This document shows positions 1 to 9,018 of a DNA stretch of 64,000 nucleotides, in pieces. The notes under the pieces were generated by a model, which was not told the origin of the DNA, did not search any database, and was given only the letters and a program-made list of their open reading frames with translations. Each line of letters begins with the position of its first letter. The stretch's first letter is position 1. The translations under genes and the position numbers were made by a program. The DNA is from Marivita hallyeonensis (GTDB lineage: Bacteria; Pseudomonadota; Alphaproteobacteria; Rhodobacterales; Rhodobacteraceae): NCBI RefSeq assembly GCF_900129875.1, contig NZ_FQXC01000008.1:21216-85215 (forward strand), read 5' to 3'.

Positions 1-1375
1 CCGCACACACCTCTGCCGCGACCTTACCCTCATGCACCGCCTTATGCGCCAGCATCGGCTGACCCACGACGTCGCCGATGGCAAAGATGTGCGAAACACC
101 GGTGCGCTGCTGGTTGTCGACCGCGATAAACCCGCGCTCGTCAACGGCGACTCCGGCTTTCTCTGCATCGATCAGCTTACCATTCGGCTTACGCCCAACG
201 GCGACCAGAACCTTGTCGAAGGTGTCGGTAAAGGTCTCGCCCTTGTCGTCCTCGAAGGTCACCTTGAGGCCTTTCTTCTGGGCCTCGACATCCGTCACCT
301 TGGTCTTGAGGAAGATATTCTCGTAGCGACCTTTGATCCGGTTGTGCAGCGGTTTGACAATGTCCTTGTCCGCGCCCGGAATGATCTGGTCCATCAGCTC
401 GACCACAGTGATCTTGGATCCCAGCGCATCGTACACACAGGCCATTTCCAGACCGATAATGCCCCCGCCAAGGATGAGCATCTTCTTCGGAATGTCCTTA
501 AGCTCCAACGCCCCGGTTGAATCAATCACCCGCTCGTCGTCATGCGGAATGAAGGGCAACTGCACCGGCTCGGACCCGGCGGCGATGATGCACTGGTCGA
601 AGCTGACGGTTTTGGTGCCGTCATCCGTCTCGACCTCGATCATGTTCGGACCGGTGAACTTGCCGTAGCCCTGAACGGTCGTCACCTTGCGGCCTTTCGC
701 CAGACCGCCCAAACCGCCGGTCAACTGGCCAATCACGTCATCCTTAAACTTGCGCAATTCGTCCAAATCGATCTTCGGCTTACCAAAGCTGATCCCGTGC
801 GAGGACATTTCCTCTGCCTCGGTGATCACCTTCGCCACATGCAAAAGCGCCTTCGACGGGATGCAACCAACGTTCAGACATACACCGCCAAGCTGGGCGT
901 ATTTCTCGATCAGGACCGTTTTCTTGCCCAGATCCGCCGCGCGGAACGCTGCTGTGTAGCCGCCGGGGCCAGAGCCCAGAACGACCACCTCGGCGTGAAT
1001 GTCCCCCTCGCCGGAAGCAGTGCCCGTCGCCTCGACCGATTGCGGCTTGTCTGCCTGCGGTTCCGATCCGCGACCGCCATAGCCGCCCTTGACCTCGCCA
1101 CCCTGACCGACCGCGTCTTTCGCCTTGGTCGCGCCATCCTCGGCATCGGCGCCTTCCAGCACCATGATCACGGTGCCTTCGGAAACCTTGTCGCCTTCGC
1201 TGACCATGATCTCTGTGATCTTGCCTGCGGCGGGCGAGGGCACTTCCATCGTGGCCTTGTCGGACTCCAACTCGATCAGCGGGTCTTCTTCGCTGATCTC
1301 GTCGCCAACGCTGACCAGAACAGAAACCACCGGAACGTCCGTGAAATCCCCGATATCGGGTACCTTGATATCCAT
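1..1375 (-). CDS. lpdA: Dihydrolipoyl dehydrogenase (E3) with N-terminal lipoyl domain, partial
   Basis: E3 of the pyruvate dehydrogenase complex; it reoxidises dihydrolipoamide with FAD and NAD+. The gene starts at ATG 1375 and runs off the left edge, so about 458 codons are visible. The N-terminus is a lipoyl domain (DKATMEVP motif, lipoyl Lys about residue 40), then a Gly-rich linker, then the FAD fold with GSGPGG and the redox disulfide motif GGVCLNVGC. It begins 13 bp after aceF ends and is the third gene of an aceE-aceF-lpdA operon. The extra lipoyl domain on E3 is known in several proteobacteria and here closely resembles that of E2. Identity is clear; only the C-terminus is missing. 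Confidence 0.95.
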   Translation of the reverse strand, partial: MDIKVPDIGDFTDVPVVSVLVSVGDEISEEDPLIELESDKATMEVPSPAAGKITEIMVSEGDKVSEGTVIMVLEGADAEDGATKAKDAVGQGGEVKGGYGGRGSEPQADKPQSVEATGTASGEGDIHAEVVVLGSGPGGYTAAFRAADLGKKTVLIEKYAQLGGVCLNVGCIPSKALLHVAKVITEAEEMSSHGISFGKPKIDLDELRKFKDDVIGQLTGGLGGLAKGRKVTTVQGYGKFTGPNMIEVETDDGTKTVSFDQCIIAAGSEPVQLPFIPHDDERVIDSTGALELKDIPKKMLILGGGIIGLEMACVYDALGSKITVVELMDQIIPGADKDIVKPLHNRIKGRYENIFLKTKVTDVEAQKKGLKVTFEDDKGETFTDTFDKVLVAVGRKPNGKLIDAEKAGVAVDERGFIAVDNQQRTGVSHIFAIGDVVGQPMLAHKAVHEGKVAAEVCA

Positions 1376-1388
1376 CAGATCGCCCCCC

Positions 1389-2678
1389 TTACCACATCAA
1401 CTTGCGCATATCGCCAAGCAGCGTCTTGAGCGTCACGCAGAAGCGCGCGGCCAAGGCACCGTCGACGGCACGGTGGTCGTAGGACAGGCTGAGGGGCTGC
1501 ATCAGGCGCGGCACGAATTCCTCACCATTCCAGACCGGGGCCATCTTCGACCGCGTCAGGCCAAGGATCGCAACCTCGGGCGCATTCACGATGGGGGTAA
1601 AGCTAGTGCCGCCGATGCCACCGAGCGACGAAATGGTGAAGGTCGCGCCCTGCATATCACCGGATTTCAATTCGCCCGCGCGGGCCTTGCCGGATAGCTC
1701 ACCAAGCTCTTTGGAAATCTCCACCAGACCCTTGCGATCGGCGTCTTTGATGACCGGAACCATCAGACCGTTCGGCGTGTCAGCCGCAAAGCCGATGTTG
1801 TAGAAATCCTTCTTGATCAGCTTGTCACCATCTGGATGGATCGACGAATTGAACTCCCAATGCTCTTTCAGAGCCGACACGGACGCCTTGATGACGAAGG
1901 ACAAAAGCGTCACGCGATAGCCGTCTTCCTTGGCCATCGTGTCCATTTCCTTGCGGTATTTGTCGAGCTCGGTGATGTCCGCCTCGTCATTATGCGTGAC
2001 ATGCGGAATGTTCAGCCAGGACCGGTGCAGCGCCGGACCCGAGATCTTCTTGATCCGGGACATCTCGACTTCTTCAATCGGCCCGAACTTTGAGAAATCG
2101 ACCGCCGGGATGGGCGGAATTCCCATGCCGCCCTGCGCAGCGCCACCAGAGGCTGCCGCCGGAACGGTCTGCGCCTTGAGCGCCTTTTCCACGTCCTCAC
2201 GCAGAATGCGGCCCTTGCGGCCAGACCCATTCACCTTGGCAAGGTCCACCTCGACCCGGCGCGCATAGGCACGAACCGAAGGCGAGGCGTGGACTTTGCC
2301 GAACCCAGCATCCGTCTTGGCTGGTGCGGCTGCGGGCGTGTCGGCTTGCTTCGGCGGCTCGCTGGACTCGGTCTTCACCGGCTCCGACTTGGTGTCGGAC
2401 TTCGCGTCATCCTTTTTCGCATCGCTCGACGTGTCGCCCGATCCCTCACCTTCGACGATAAGAACAACGGACCCTTCCGAAACCTTGTCCCCTTCGCTCA
2501 CCTTGATCTCTTTCACCACACCGGCGGCCGAACTTGGCACTTCCATCGTCGCCTTGTCGGACTCGAGTTCGATGATCGGGTCTTCCTCGGCAATCGTGTC
2601 GCCCACGCTGACCAGAACGCTGATCACGGGCACGTCTGTGAAATCGCCGATATCCGGCACTTTTACTTCTGAAGTCAT
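1389..2678 (-). CDS. aceF: Pyruvate dehydrogenase E2, dihydrolipoyllysine acetyltransferase
   Basis: Core subunit that transfers the acetyl group from lipoamide to CoA. The 429 residues show one lipoyl domain (1-80, lipoyl Lys about 42 in ESDKATMEVP), a Lys/Asp/Pro/Ala-rich linker (about 80-125), a peripheral-subunit-binding domain (about 129-168) and the catalytic acetyltransferase domain with the active-site His at about 402 in YDHRAVDG. It lies 19 bp downstream of aceE, the same operon. A single lipoyl domain is fewer than the three of E. coli AceF; a second copy of the domain sits on the neighbouring E3. Confidence 0.96.
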   Translation of the reverse strand: MTSEVKVPDIGDFTDVPVISVLVSVGDTIAEEDPIIELESDKATMEVPSSAAGVVKEIKVSEGDKVSEGSVVLIVEGEGSGDTSSDAKKDDAKSDTKSEPVKTESSEPPKQADTPAAAPAKTDAGFGKVHASPSVRAYARRVEVDLAKVNGSGRKGRILREDVEKALKAQTVPAAASGGAAQGGMGIPPIPAVDFSKFGPIEEVEMSRIKKISGPALHRSWLNIPHVTHNDEADITELDKYRKEMDTMAKEDGYRVTLLSFVIKASVSALKEHWEFNSSIHPDGDKLIKKDFYNIGFAADTPNGLMVPVIKDADRKGLVEISKELGELSGKARAGELKSGDMQGATFTISSLGGIGGTSFTPIVNAPEVAILGLTRSKMAPVWNGEEFVPRLMQPLSLSYDHRAVDGALAARFCVTLKTLLGDMRKLMW

Positions 2679-2697
2679 GTTGTTGGTCTCCTCCCGC

Positions 2698-5358
2698 TCA
2701 CACCAGACGCGGGTTCGGCTTGTCGCCGTCGATGTCGTATTTCTTCAAAGCCGTCTTGAGGTCTTTCTCACTCACATTGCCCTCGCGGTAGAGCTCCACC
2801 ATGGCGGCGGCGGCAATGTGGTTGGCGTCAACCTCGAAGAACCGGCGCAGATTCACCCGGCTGTCCGACCGGCCAAAACCGTCGGTACCCAGAACCGTGA
2901 AGCGGCCCGGCACAAAGGCGCGGATCTGCTCGGCATAGTTCTTCATGTAGTCGGTCGCGGCGATGATCGGCCCCTTGGCGCTTTCCAAGGTCTGCGTGAC
3001 GTACGGGACCTTCTCGTCGTCCAGCGGGTTCAACCGGTTGTGCCGCGCACAATCCTGACCATCACGGGCCAGCTCGTTGAACGACGTTGCCGACCAGATA
3101 TCCGCCGTGATACCGAAGTCCTCTTTCAGCATCTCCGCCGCCTTGATCGCCTGCACGAGGATCGTGCCAGAGCCCATCAGGTTGACGTGCTTCTTGCCCG
3201 GCTTGGTGGTCTTCTGCATCCGGTAGAGGCCTTTGATGATGCCCTCTTCGGCACCCATCGGCATATCGGGATGCTGGTAGTTCTCGTTCATCAGCGTCAG
3301 GTAGAAATAGACGTCCTCCTGATCCTGATACATCCGCTTCAGACCGTGCTGCACGATCACCGCAACCTCGTAAGAGAAGGTCGGGTCATAGCTGATGCAG
3401 TTCGGGATCGTGCCGGCGAGGATGTGGCTGTGCCCGTCCTCGTGTTGCAGGCCCTCGCCATTCAGCGTCGTCCGCCCGGCGGTGCCGCCCAACATGAAGC
3501 CCCGCGCGCGGCTGTCGCCTGCGGCCCAGGCCAGATCACCGATCCGCTGGAAGCCGAACATCGAGTAGTAGATGTAGAACGGGATCATCGGCACGCCGTG
3601 GTTGGAATACGACGTCGCCGCCGCGATCCAGTCCGCCATGGCGCCCGCTTCGTTGATGCCCTCCTGAAGAACCTGTCCGTCCTTCGATTCCTTATAGAAC
3701 ATCATCTGGTCTTTATCCTGGGGCGTGTAGTTCTGCCCCAGCGGGTTGTAGATACCCACCGAGCGGAACAACCCCTCCATCCCGAAGGTGCGGCTTTCAT
3801 CCGGCACAATCGGTACGACGTTCTTGCCGATCTGCTTGTCCCGCAACAGCGTTGTCAGGATGCGGACAAACGCCATCGTGGTCGAGATTTCTCGGTCGCC
3901 GGTCGATTCCAGTTGACCCTTGAACTTGTCGAGACCTGGCACCTCGAGTTTCGGCGTATCTTTCCAGTGACGCACCGGGAAGGAACCGCCCAGATCCTTA
4001 CGGCGGTCCGCCAGATACGCCTTCTGCGCGTTGTTCAGGCTGACGAAGGGCACATCCTTCTCGAGCTCTTCGTCCGTCACCGGGATCTGGAACCGATCCC
4101 GCATCGCCTTGAGCTGGTCGAACTGCATCTTCTTCTGCTGGTGGGTCGTGTTCTGGCCTTCACCAGCGGTCCCCATGCCGTAGCCCTTGACGGTCTTGAC
4201 GAGGATGCAGGTCGGCTGACCCTCGGTTTGTGTCGCCCGCAGGAACGCGTTGTAGACCTTCTTCGGATCATGCCCGCCCCGGCGCAGCGCCCAGATTTGG
4301 TCGTCCGTCCAGTCTTCCACCAATTCGGCGGTTTCGGGGTACTTCCCAAAGAAATGCTCGCGGATGTAGGCACCGTCCTTGGATTTGAACGTCTGGTAGT
4401 CGCCGTCGATGGTCTCGTCCATCAACTGGCGCAGCTTGCCGCTGGTGTCCTTCTCCAGCAGCTCATCCCAGCCGCGACCCCACAGCAATTTGATCACGTC
4501 CCAACCCGAGCCACGGAACGTACCTTCAAGTTCTTGCACGATCTTGGAATTGCCGCGCACCGGACCATCAAGGCGTTGCAGGTTACAGTTCACGACAAAG
4601 ATCAGGTTATCCAAACCTTCCCGCGCCGCGAGGTTGATCGCGCCGAGCGATTCAGGCTCGTCCATTTCGCCGTCGCCGAGGAAACACCACACCTTGCGGT
4701 CGCCGGCGTCGATCAGACCCCGGTTGTGCATGTATTTCATGAACCGCGCCTGATAGATCGCCATCAGCGGGCCAAGTCCCATCGACACGGTCGGGAACTG
4801 CCAATAGTCCGGCATCAACCACGGGTGCGGGTAAGAACTCAGCCCTCCGCCATCAACCTCCGACCGGAACGCCTCAAGCTGTTCCGTGCTGATCCGGCCC
4901 TCCATGAAAGAGCGCGCGTAAATGCCCGGGATCACGTGGCCCTGAAAGAACACCAGATCGCCACCGTGGATCGCCGATTTCGATCGCCAGAAGTGGTTCA
5001 GCCCTACATCGTAGAGCGCCGCAGAAGAGGCAAAAGACGCGATATGCCCGCCGTATTCGCTGCTTTCCTTGTTCCGCTTGACCACGGTCGCCATCGCATT
5101 CCAGCGATTGATCGTGCGGATACGCCATTCCATCTCGGTATCGCCGGGAATGTCGACTTCGTCGTCAGGATCAATCGTGTTCTGGTACGGGGTCGTGGCG
5201 GAAAACGGCAATCGCGTGCCATGTGCACGGGCCTGTTGCACCGCCTTGTCGAGCAGGAAATGCGCACGATCGGCGCCATCCCGAAGGATCACATCCTCAA
5301 TCGCGTCTTGCCATTCCTGAGATTCGACCGGGTCAATATCGTTCGGGCTGTCTTTCAT
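2698..5358 (-). CDS. aceE: Pyruvate dehydrogenase E1, homodimeric type
   Basis: Thiamine-diphosphate-dependent decarboxylation of pyruvate and reductive acetylation of the E2 lipoyl group. At 886 residues it has the length of the single-chain E1 family (AceE) rather than the split alpha/beta E1. The ThDP/Mg motif GDGEMDEPES followed about 30 residues later by VVNCN is present. The start at 5358 is preceded by a GAGGGA ribosome site. First gene of the aceE-aceF-lpdA operon. A set of short inverted repeats lies 40-60 bp upstream. Confidence 0.96.
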   Translation of the reverse strand: MKDSPNDIDPVESQEWQDAIEDVILRDGADRAHFLLDKAVQQARAHGTRLPFSATTPYQNTIDPDDEVDIPGDTEMEWRIRTINRWNAMATVVKRNKESSEYGGHIASFASSAALYDVGLNHFWRSKSAIHGGDLVFFQGHVIPGIYARSFMEGRISTEQLEAFRSEVDGGGLSSYPHPWLMPDYWQFPTVSMGLGPLMAIYQARFMKYMHNRGLIDAGDRKVWCFLGDGEMDEPESLGAINLAAREGLDNLIFVVNCNLQRLDGPVRGNSKIVQELEGTFRGSGWDVIKLLWGRGWDELLEKDTSGKLRQLMDETIDGDYQTFKSKDGAYIREHFFGKYPETAELVEDWTDDQIWALRRGGHDPKKVYNAFLRATQTEGQPTCILVKTVKGYGMGTAGEGQNTTHQQKKMQFDQLKAMRDRFQIPVTDEELEKDVPFVSLNNAQKAYLADRRKDLGGSFPVRHWKDTPKLEVPGLDKFKGQLESTGDREISTTMAFVRILTTLLRDKQIGKNVVPIVPDESRTFGMEGLFRSVGIYNPLGQNYTPQDKDQMMFYKESKDGQVLQEGINEAGAMADWIAAATSYSNHGVPMIPFYIYYSMFGFQRIGDLAWAAGDSRARGFMLGGTAGRTTLNGEGLQHEDGHSHILAGTIPNCISYDPTFSYEVAVIVQHGLKRMYQDQEDVYFYLTLMNENYQHPDMPMGAEEGIIKGLYRMQKTTKPGKKHVNLMGSGTILVQAIKAAEMLKEDFGITADIWSATSFNELARDGQDCARHNRLNPLDDEKVPYVTQTLESAKGPIIAATDYMKNYAEQIRAFVPGRFTVLGTDGFGRSDSRVNLRRFFEVDANHIAAAAMVELYREGNVSEKDLKTALKKYDIDGDKPNPRLV

Positions 5359-5394
5359 ATTCCCTCTTCCCTTGGTCTGGCCGCTCTGGCCTTT

Positions 5395-5419
5395 AGTTCA
5401 TCGCTGAACCATATGAACT
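5395..5419. promoter_or_regulatory. Overlapping inverted repeats upstream of aceE
   Basis: AGTTCAT (5395-5401) is mirrored by ATGAACT (5413-5419), and GTTCA-TCGC-TGAAC (5396-5409) forms a second dyad that shares the left arm. They lie about 40 bp upstream of the aceE start in a 183-bp intergenic stretch. The position fits an operator or an mRNA hairpin; the factor is unknown. Confidence 0.3.
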
Positions 5420-5541
5420 GGAAACATGGCTCAACTTTGGATAACGCTCCCTAACACGACAAGTTCCTTTACGGCAGGGGCAGCGATACATAGCGTCCAT
5501 GCATTTTGCGCATAGCAAGATAGTTTAGAGTTGAACAATTT

Positions 5542-7224
5542 CTACGCGTAGTGCTTGCGGCGCGACGTTTTGCCAATTCCCGGGTTGAACGAATTCGTCG
5601 GATCAATCGATTTGTAGAACTCGGCTAGGTCCGACTTGGCCTTGTAGAGATGACCGACATTGTGCTCAGCCGGATACTCCGCCCCACGTTTGTCCAGAAG
5701 CGCCAGCATCTCGGCCTTCAACGCTGCAACGTCCACACCCTTCTTCACGATGTAGTCCTGATGCAGCACGTGGCAGAAGAAGTGCCCGTAGTAGAGCTTG
5801 TGCACGATCTTCTCGTCGATCTCAGCGGGCAGGTCCTCCAGCCAGGCCCGGTCGTTGCGTTTCAGCGCGATATCCAAGGCGAGGATATCCTCAACCTCGT
5901 CCCGATGCACGTTCTGGTACCGAATGGCTGCGCCCGCGGCGGCAAAGCGGTTCAGCCCGGCCAGTTTGCCTTCACGCTCCGTACATTCAAAGAAGTCTCC
6001 GTCCCGCGCCGCGAAAAACTCCTTCAAAAAGCTCCGCGCCTCTGCCACGCCACCGTCCCGCATCTTCAAAATGAGATGGTGTTCATACAGGTCGCGGAAA
6101 TCGGTCAGGCGCTTCGGCAGCAACTTCGGTGTGAACCGCGACACCAGCTGCATGAACCGATCAGTGAATCCGCGCGTCAGCGAGACCTTGTTCAACCGTG
6201 CATCGACCGCGCCCTTGAGCGCAAAGAACATGGGCAGCTTGTCGGTGCCAAGCTTGTCGATCATCAGCACCGTGTCTTTCCCGTATGTCTCCGAGATATT
6301 GAAACAATCGCGATGCATGTACTCGCCCGAGACCGGCAAACTGTCGAACTCTGTCAGAATATGCCGCCGCAGATCGGTCAGGGCATCGGGATCATTGGTC
6401 CCAATGTAAAAGGTCTGTTCATCCTGATTGATCGGGTAGGTGTCGAGCCGCACCGCAAACACCGCCAACTTCCCCGCGCATCCGGCGGATTCGTAAAGCC
6501 GCCGCTTGTCGGCATTGAAACGCGCGGGCGTGTCGGCATCAACGTCCCTCACGCGACGGTGGTACTCCGTATCCGACGCGCGTTTGTTGGTTGCCTCAAG
6601 GTCGGCCTCCGTGAACGATCCCGTCTGCACCCGCGTGAGGATCTCTTCCGGGGTCTCTCCCAGGTCGATCCCTAAATGATTGACTAACTCAAGCTGCCCG
6701 TCCTCGGTGATCCGGGCAAACAACGACAACTCGGTATAGCTCGGCCCCCGCTCGATCAGCGCCCCGCCCGAGTTGTTGCACACCCCGCCGACAATCGACG
6801 CGCCGATACAGGACGACCCGATCACCGAATGTGGCTGACGCCCCAGTGGCTTCAGCAGTTTCTCCAAGGCAAACAGCGTCGCCCCCGGCAAACTGACAAC
6901 CTGCTCCCCGCCTTTGACCTTATGGATCGCATCCATACGCCGCGTATTGATCAGAACCACGTCCCGGTCATACGTCCCCTTGGGCGTGGATCCTTCGGTC
7001 AATCCAGTATTCGCCGCCTGCATGATGACAATCTTGTCCGCCGCGACACAGGCCTGCAGCACGTGCCACTGCTCCAACACGTTCGCGGGTTGCACCACCG
7101 CAAGCGCCTCTCCTTCGCCGGACCGAAACCCCTTGCGAAACCGTTCCGTCCGCTTCGCCCCGGTCAACACATGGCGCGCGCCCACAACCTCACGCAGACG
7201 TTTCAGAAGATCGTTATCGGTCAT
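5542..7224 (-). CDS. dld: Quinone-dependent D-lactate dehydrogenase
   Basis: FAD enzyme at the inner membrane that oxidises D-lactate to pyruvate and passes electrons to quinone. The 560-residue length matches Dld. The N-terminal PCMH-type FAD domain shows QAANTGLTEGSTP and later SSCIGASIVGGVCNNSGG; the C-terminal half carries HEH-type residues in the membrane-associated region (HVLHQDYIVKKG). It stands alone between aceE and a divergent NYN gene. The product, pyruvate, feeds the neighbouring PDH complex, which is consistent but not proof of co-regulation. Confidence 0.93.
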   Translation of the reverse strand: MTDNDLLKRLREVVGARHVLTGAKRTERFRKGFRSGEGEALAVVQPANVLEQWHVLQACVAADKIVIMQAANTGLTEGSTPKGTYDRDVVLINTRRMDAIHKVKGGEQVVSLPGATLFALEKLLKPLGRQPHSVIGSSCIGASIVGGVCNNSGGALIERGPSYTELSLFARITEDGQLELVNHLGIDLGETPEEILTRVQTGSFTEADLEATNKRASDTEYHRRVRDVDADTPARFNADKRRLYESAGCAGKLAVFAVRLDTYPINQDEQTFYIGTNDPDALTDLRRHILTEFDSLPVSGEYMHRDCFNISETYGKDTVLMIDKLGTDKLPMFFALKGAVDARLNKVSLTRGFTDRFMQLVSRFTPKLLPKRLTDFRDLYEHHLILKMRDGGVAEARSFLKEFFAARDGDFFECTEREGKLAGLNRFAAAGAAIRYQNVHRDEVEDILALDIALKRNDRAWLEDLPAEIDEKIVHKLYYGHFFCHVLHQDYIVKKGVDVAALKAEMLALLDKRGAEYPAEHNVGHLYKAKSDLAEFYKSIDPTNSFNPGIGKTSRRKHYA

Positions 7225-7380
7225 CCGTCGTCCCCCTCGTCACGACCCTCAGCCTAACAAGGCCGCCCCGGGGTCCGACAACAGGACAAATTGCATCGCA
7301 TCGGAACTTGAACTCCGCGATACGATTCAAACCTCTCTGCGATCATACTCTTGCCGCAGTGGCTGATTAGCAAAAATGTC

Positions 7381-8067
7381 ATGTCCAAACACGATTCAGT
7401 TGCCCCGACAAACCGATGCACCGCCCTTTTCATTGATGGCGACAATGTTGACCCCTCTTACGCCCCCGGTATCTTCACGCATGCAGGCGCTGCTGGTCGA
7501 ATCGACATCGCCCGCGTGTATTTGCGTGCGCAGTCAACGTCGCCTTGGTCGGAGTGCGCTGGCGTCCATCCAATCTTTGCCAGTACGACGCGGAAAAACG
7601 CGACGGACCTCATGCTTAGTGTCGACGCCATGGAATGTGCCTTGGTGCGCCGGATCGATACGGTCGTCATTGCCGCGTCAGACCGGGATTACACACACCT
7701 TGCGGTAAAACTGCGCGAACACGGCGTTTTGGTCGTCGGCTTGGGCGATCACAAAGCACCACGTGATCTGCGTGAGGCCTTTCACGAATTTCACGACCTT
7801 TCCCCAACCAACAAGCCGTGCGCAACACACGCAGCAACGAAACAGGACGCCCGCATTCAGAAAATCATCTCAGGCGCCCGAGACGGCCTGAGCGTGGCGG
7901 AGCTCGGTGCAAAAATGTATGACGCGCATGGCGTCAGAAGCGAGGCCCTGCCCGGCAAGAATTGGCGAAAATACCTGCAGTCACGTCAAAACTTGTATGA
8001 GGTTGATATCTCCGGGCCTCACCCACGTGTCAGGTGTCGAACTCGCACCGCCATTAAGCCCGACTGA
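7381..8067 (+). CDS. NYN-domain protein with C-terminal OST-HTH/LOTUS-like domain
   Basis: About 228 residues from ATG 7381; an in-frame TTG 30 bp upstream would only add a non-conserved tail. The N-terminal part has the PIN-like NYN pattern of the LabA/DUF88 family: ALFIDGDN near the start, RKNATDLMLSVDAME in the middle and VIAASDRDYTHL, supplying the acidic metal-binding residues. The last 65 residues look like a winged-helix LOTUS/OST-HTH unit ending KNWRKYLQSR. NYN proteins are predicted or proven RNases; the target here is unknown. It stands alone, convergent with xth. Confidence 0.8.
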   Translation: MSKHDSVAPTNRCTALFIDGDNVDPSYAPGIFTHAGAAGRIDIARVYLRAQSTSPWSECAGVHPIFASTTRKNATDLMLSVDAMECALVRRIDTVVIAASDRDYTHLAVKLREHGVLVVGLGDHKAPRDLREAFHEFHDLSPTNKPCATHAATKQDARIQKIISGARDGLSVAELGAKMYDAHGVRSEALPGKNWRKYLQSRQNLYEVDISGPHPRVRCRTRTAIKPD

Positions 8068-8088
8068 AGCACCTCACGGCGCGTGCCG

Positions 8089-8877
8089 TCAAAGATCAAA
8101 CGTCGCAAACACCGGCGCGTGATCGCTGGGCTGGTCCCATCCGCGCGCGTCACGAATGATCCGGCTGGAATGCGCCGCGTTCGAGATATCCGGGGTGGCC
8201 CAGACATGGTCTAGGCGTCGCCCCTTGTCAGCAGCGTCCCAATCCCGCGCGCGGTAGCTCCACCAGCTGTAGAGCTGTCCATCTGGGATATCCTGTCGCG
8301 TGACATCGACCCACCGCCCGGCCTCCTGCGTGTCGGACAAATGCTCCACTTCAATGGGCGTGTGGCTCACCACTTTTAGCAACTGCTTGTGTGACCAGAC
8401 ATCGTCCTCACGCGGTGCGATGTTCAGGTCGCCGACCAGTACCGATTTCGAGACCTGTTCAGCCTTGAACCAGTCACGCATCTCCGTCAGGTAATCGAGC
8501 TTCTGCCCAAACTTCTCGTTCACCTCGCGATCCGGCACGTCACCGCCTGCCGGCACATAGAAATTGTGGATCGTCACCCCGTTCTCCAACCGCCCCGCCA
8601 CATGGCGCGCATGGCCCAGACCGGCGAAATCCATATCGCCAACATCTTCGATCGGCAGCTTCGACAGGATCGCAACCCCGTTGTAGCCCTTCTGTCCCCG
8701 CGCCACCATGTGGCCGTAGCCCAGCGCGCGAAACTGCTCCACGGGGATCTTCTCGACCGGGCTCTTGCACTCCTGCAGGCATAAAACGTCCGGGCCTTCC
8801 TCGGCCATCAGCTTTGCCACCAGCCCCTCGCGCAGGCGGACCGAGTTGATGTTCCATGTGGCAAGGGTAAACGGCAT
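8089..8877 (-). CDS. xth: Exodeoxyribonuclease III
   Basis: AP endonuclease and 3'-5' exonuclease for base-excision repair. The 262 residues carry the EEP-family catalytic motifs: WNINSVR at the N-terminus, LQECK (metal Glu), GDLNIAPRE (Asp/Asn pair) and the C-terminal SDHAPV with the catalytic His. Length is normal for the family. It ends 22 bp from the convergent NYN gene. Confidence 0.95.
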   Translation of the reverse strand: MPFTLATWNINSVRLREGLVAKLMAEEGPDVLCLQECKSPVEKIPVEQFRALGYGHMVARGQKGYNGVAILSKLPIEDVGDMDFAGLGHARHVAGRLENGVTIHNFYVPAGGDVPDREVNEKFGQKLDYLTEMRDWFKAEQVSKSVLVGDLNIAPREDDVWSHKQLLKVVSHTPIEVEHLSDTQEAGRWVDVTRQDIPDGQLYSWWSYRARDWDAADKGRRLDHVWATPDISNAAHSSRIIRDARGWDQPSDHAPVFATFDL

Positions 8878-8950
8878 CGCAACGCTCCGGCTTTTTGTTC
8901 GGCCAGAGCCTGCCCGTGCCAGCCGCGCCCCGCAACCCGGAATCGGACAA

Positions 8951-8983
8951 GAAAAAACGCCCCGGGCTATGGCAGCCGGGGCG
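8951..8983 (-). terminator. Rho-independent terminator of the LysR gene
   Basis: CGCCCCGG (8958-8965) pairs with CCGGGGCG (8976-8983). Read on the minus strand the stem is followed by six T (A run at 8952-8957). It lies 36 bp past the LysR stop. Confidence 0.75.
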
Positions 8984-9018
8984 TGAGGTGTGTCTGCGAA
9001 CAGACGAGGGAAGTCAGA

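Noticed and set aside
2296..5454. A 1052-codon open frame on the plus strand opposite aceE
   Set aside because: It is the antisense of aceE: Arg/His-rich, no family pattern, and the minus-strand frame has all ThDP-enzyme motifs.
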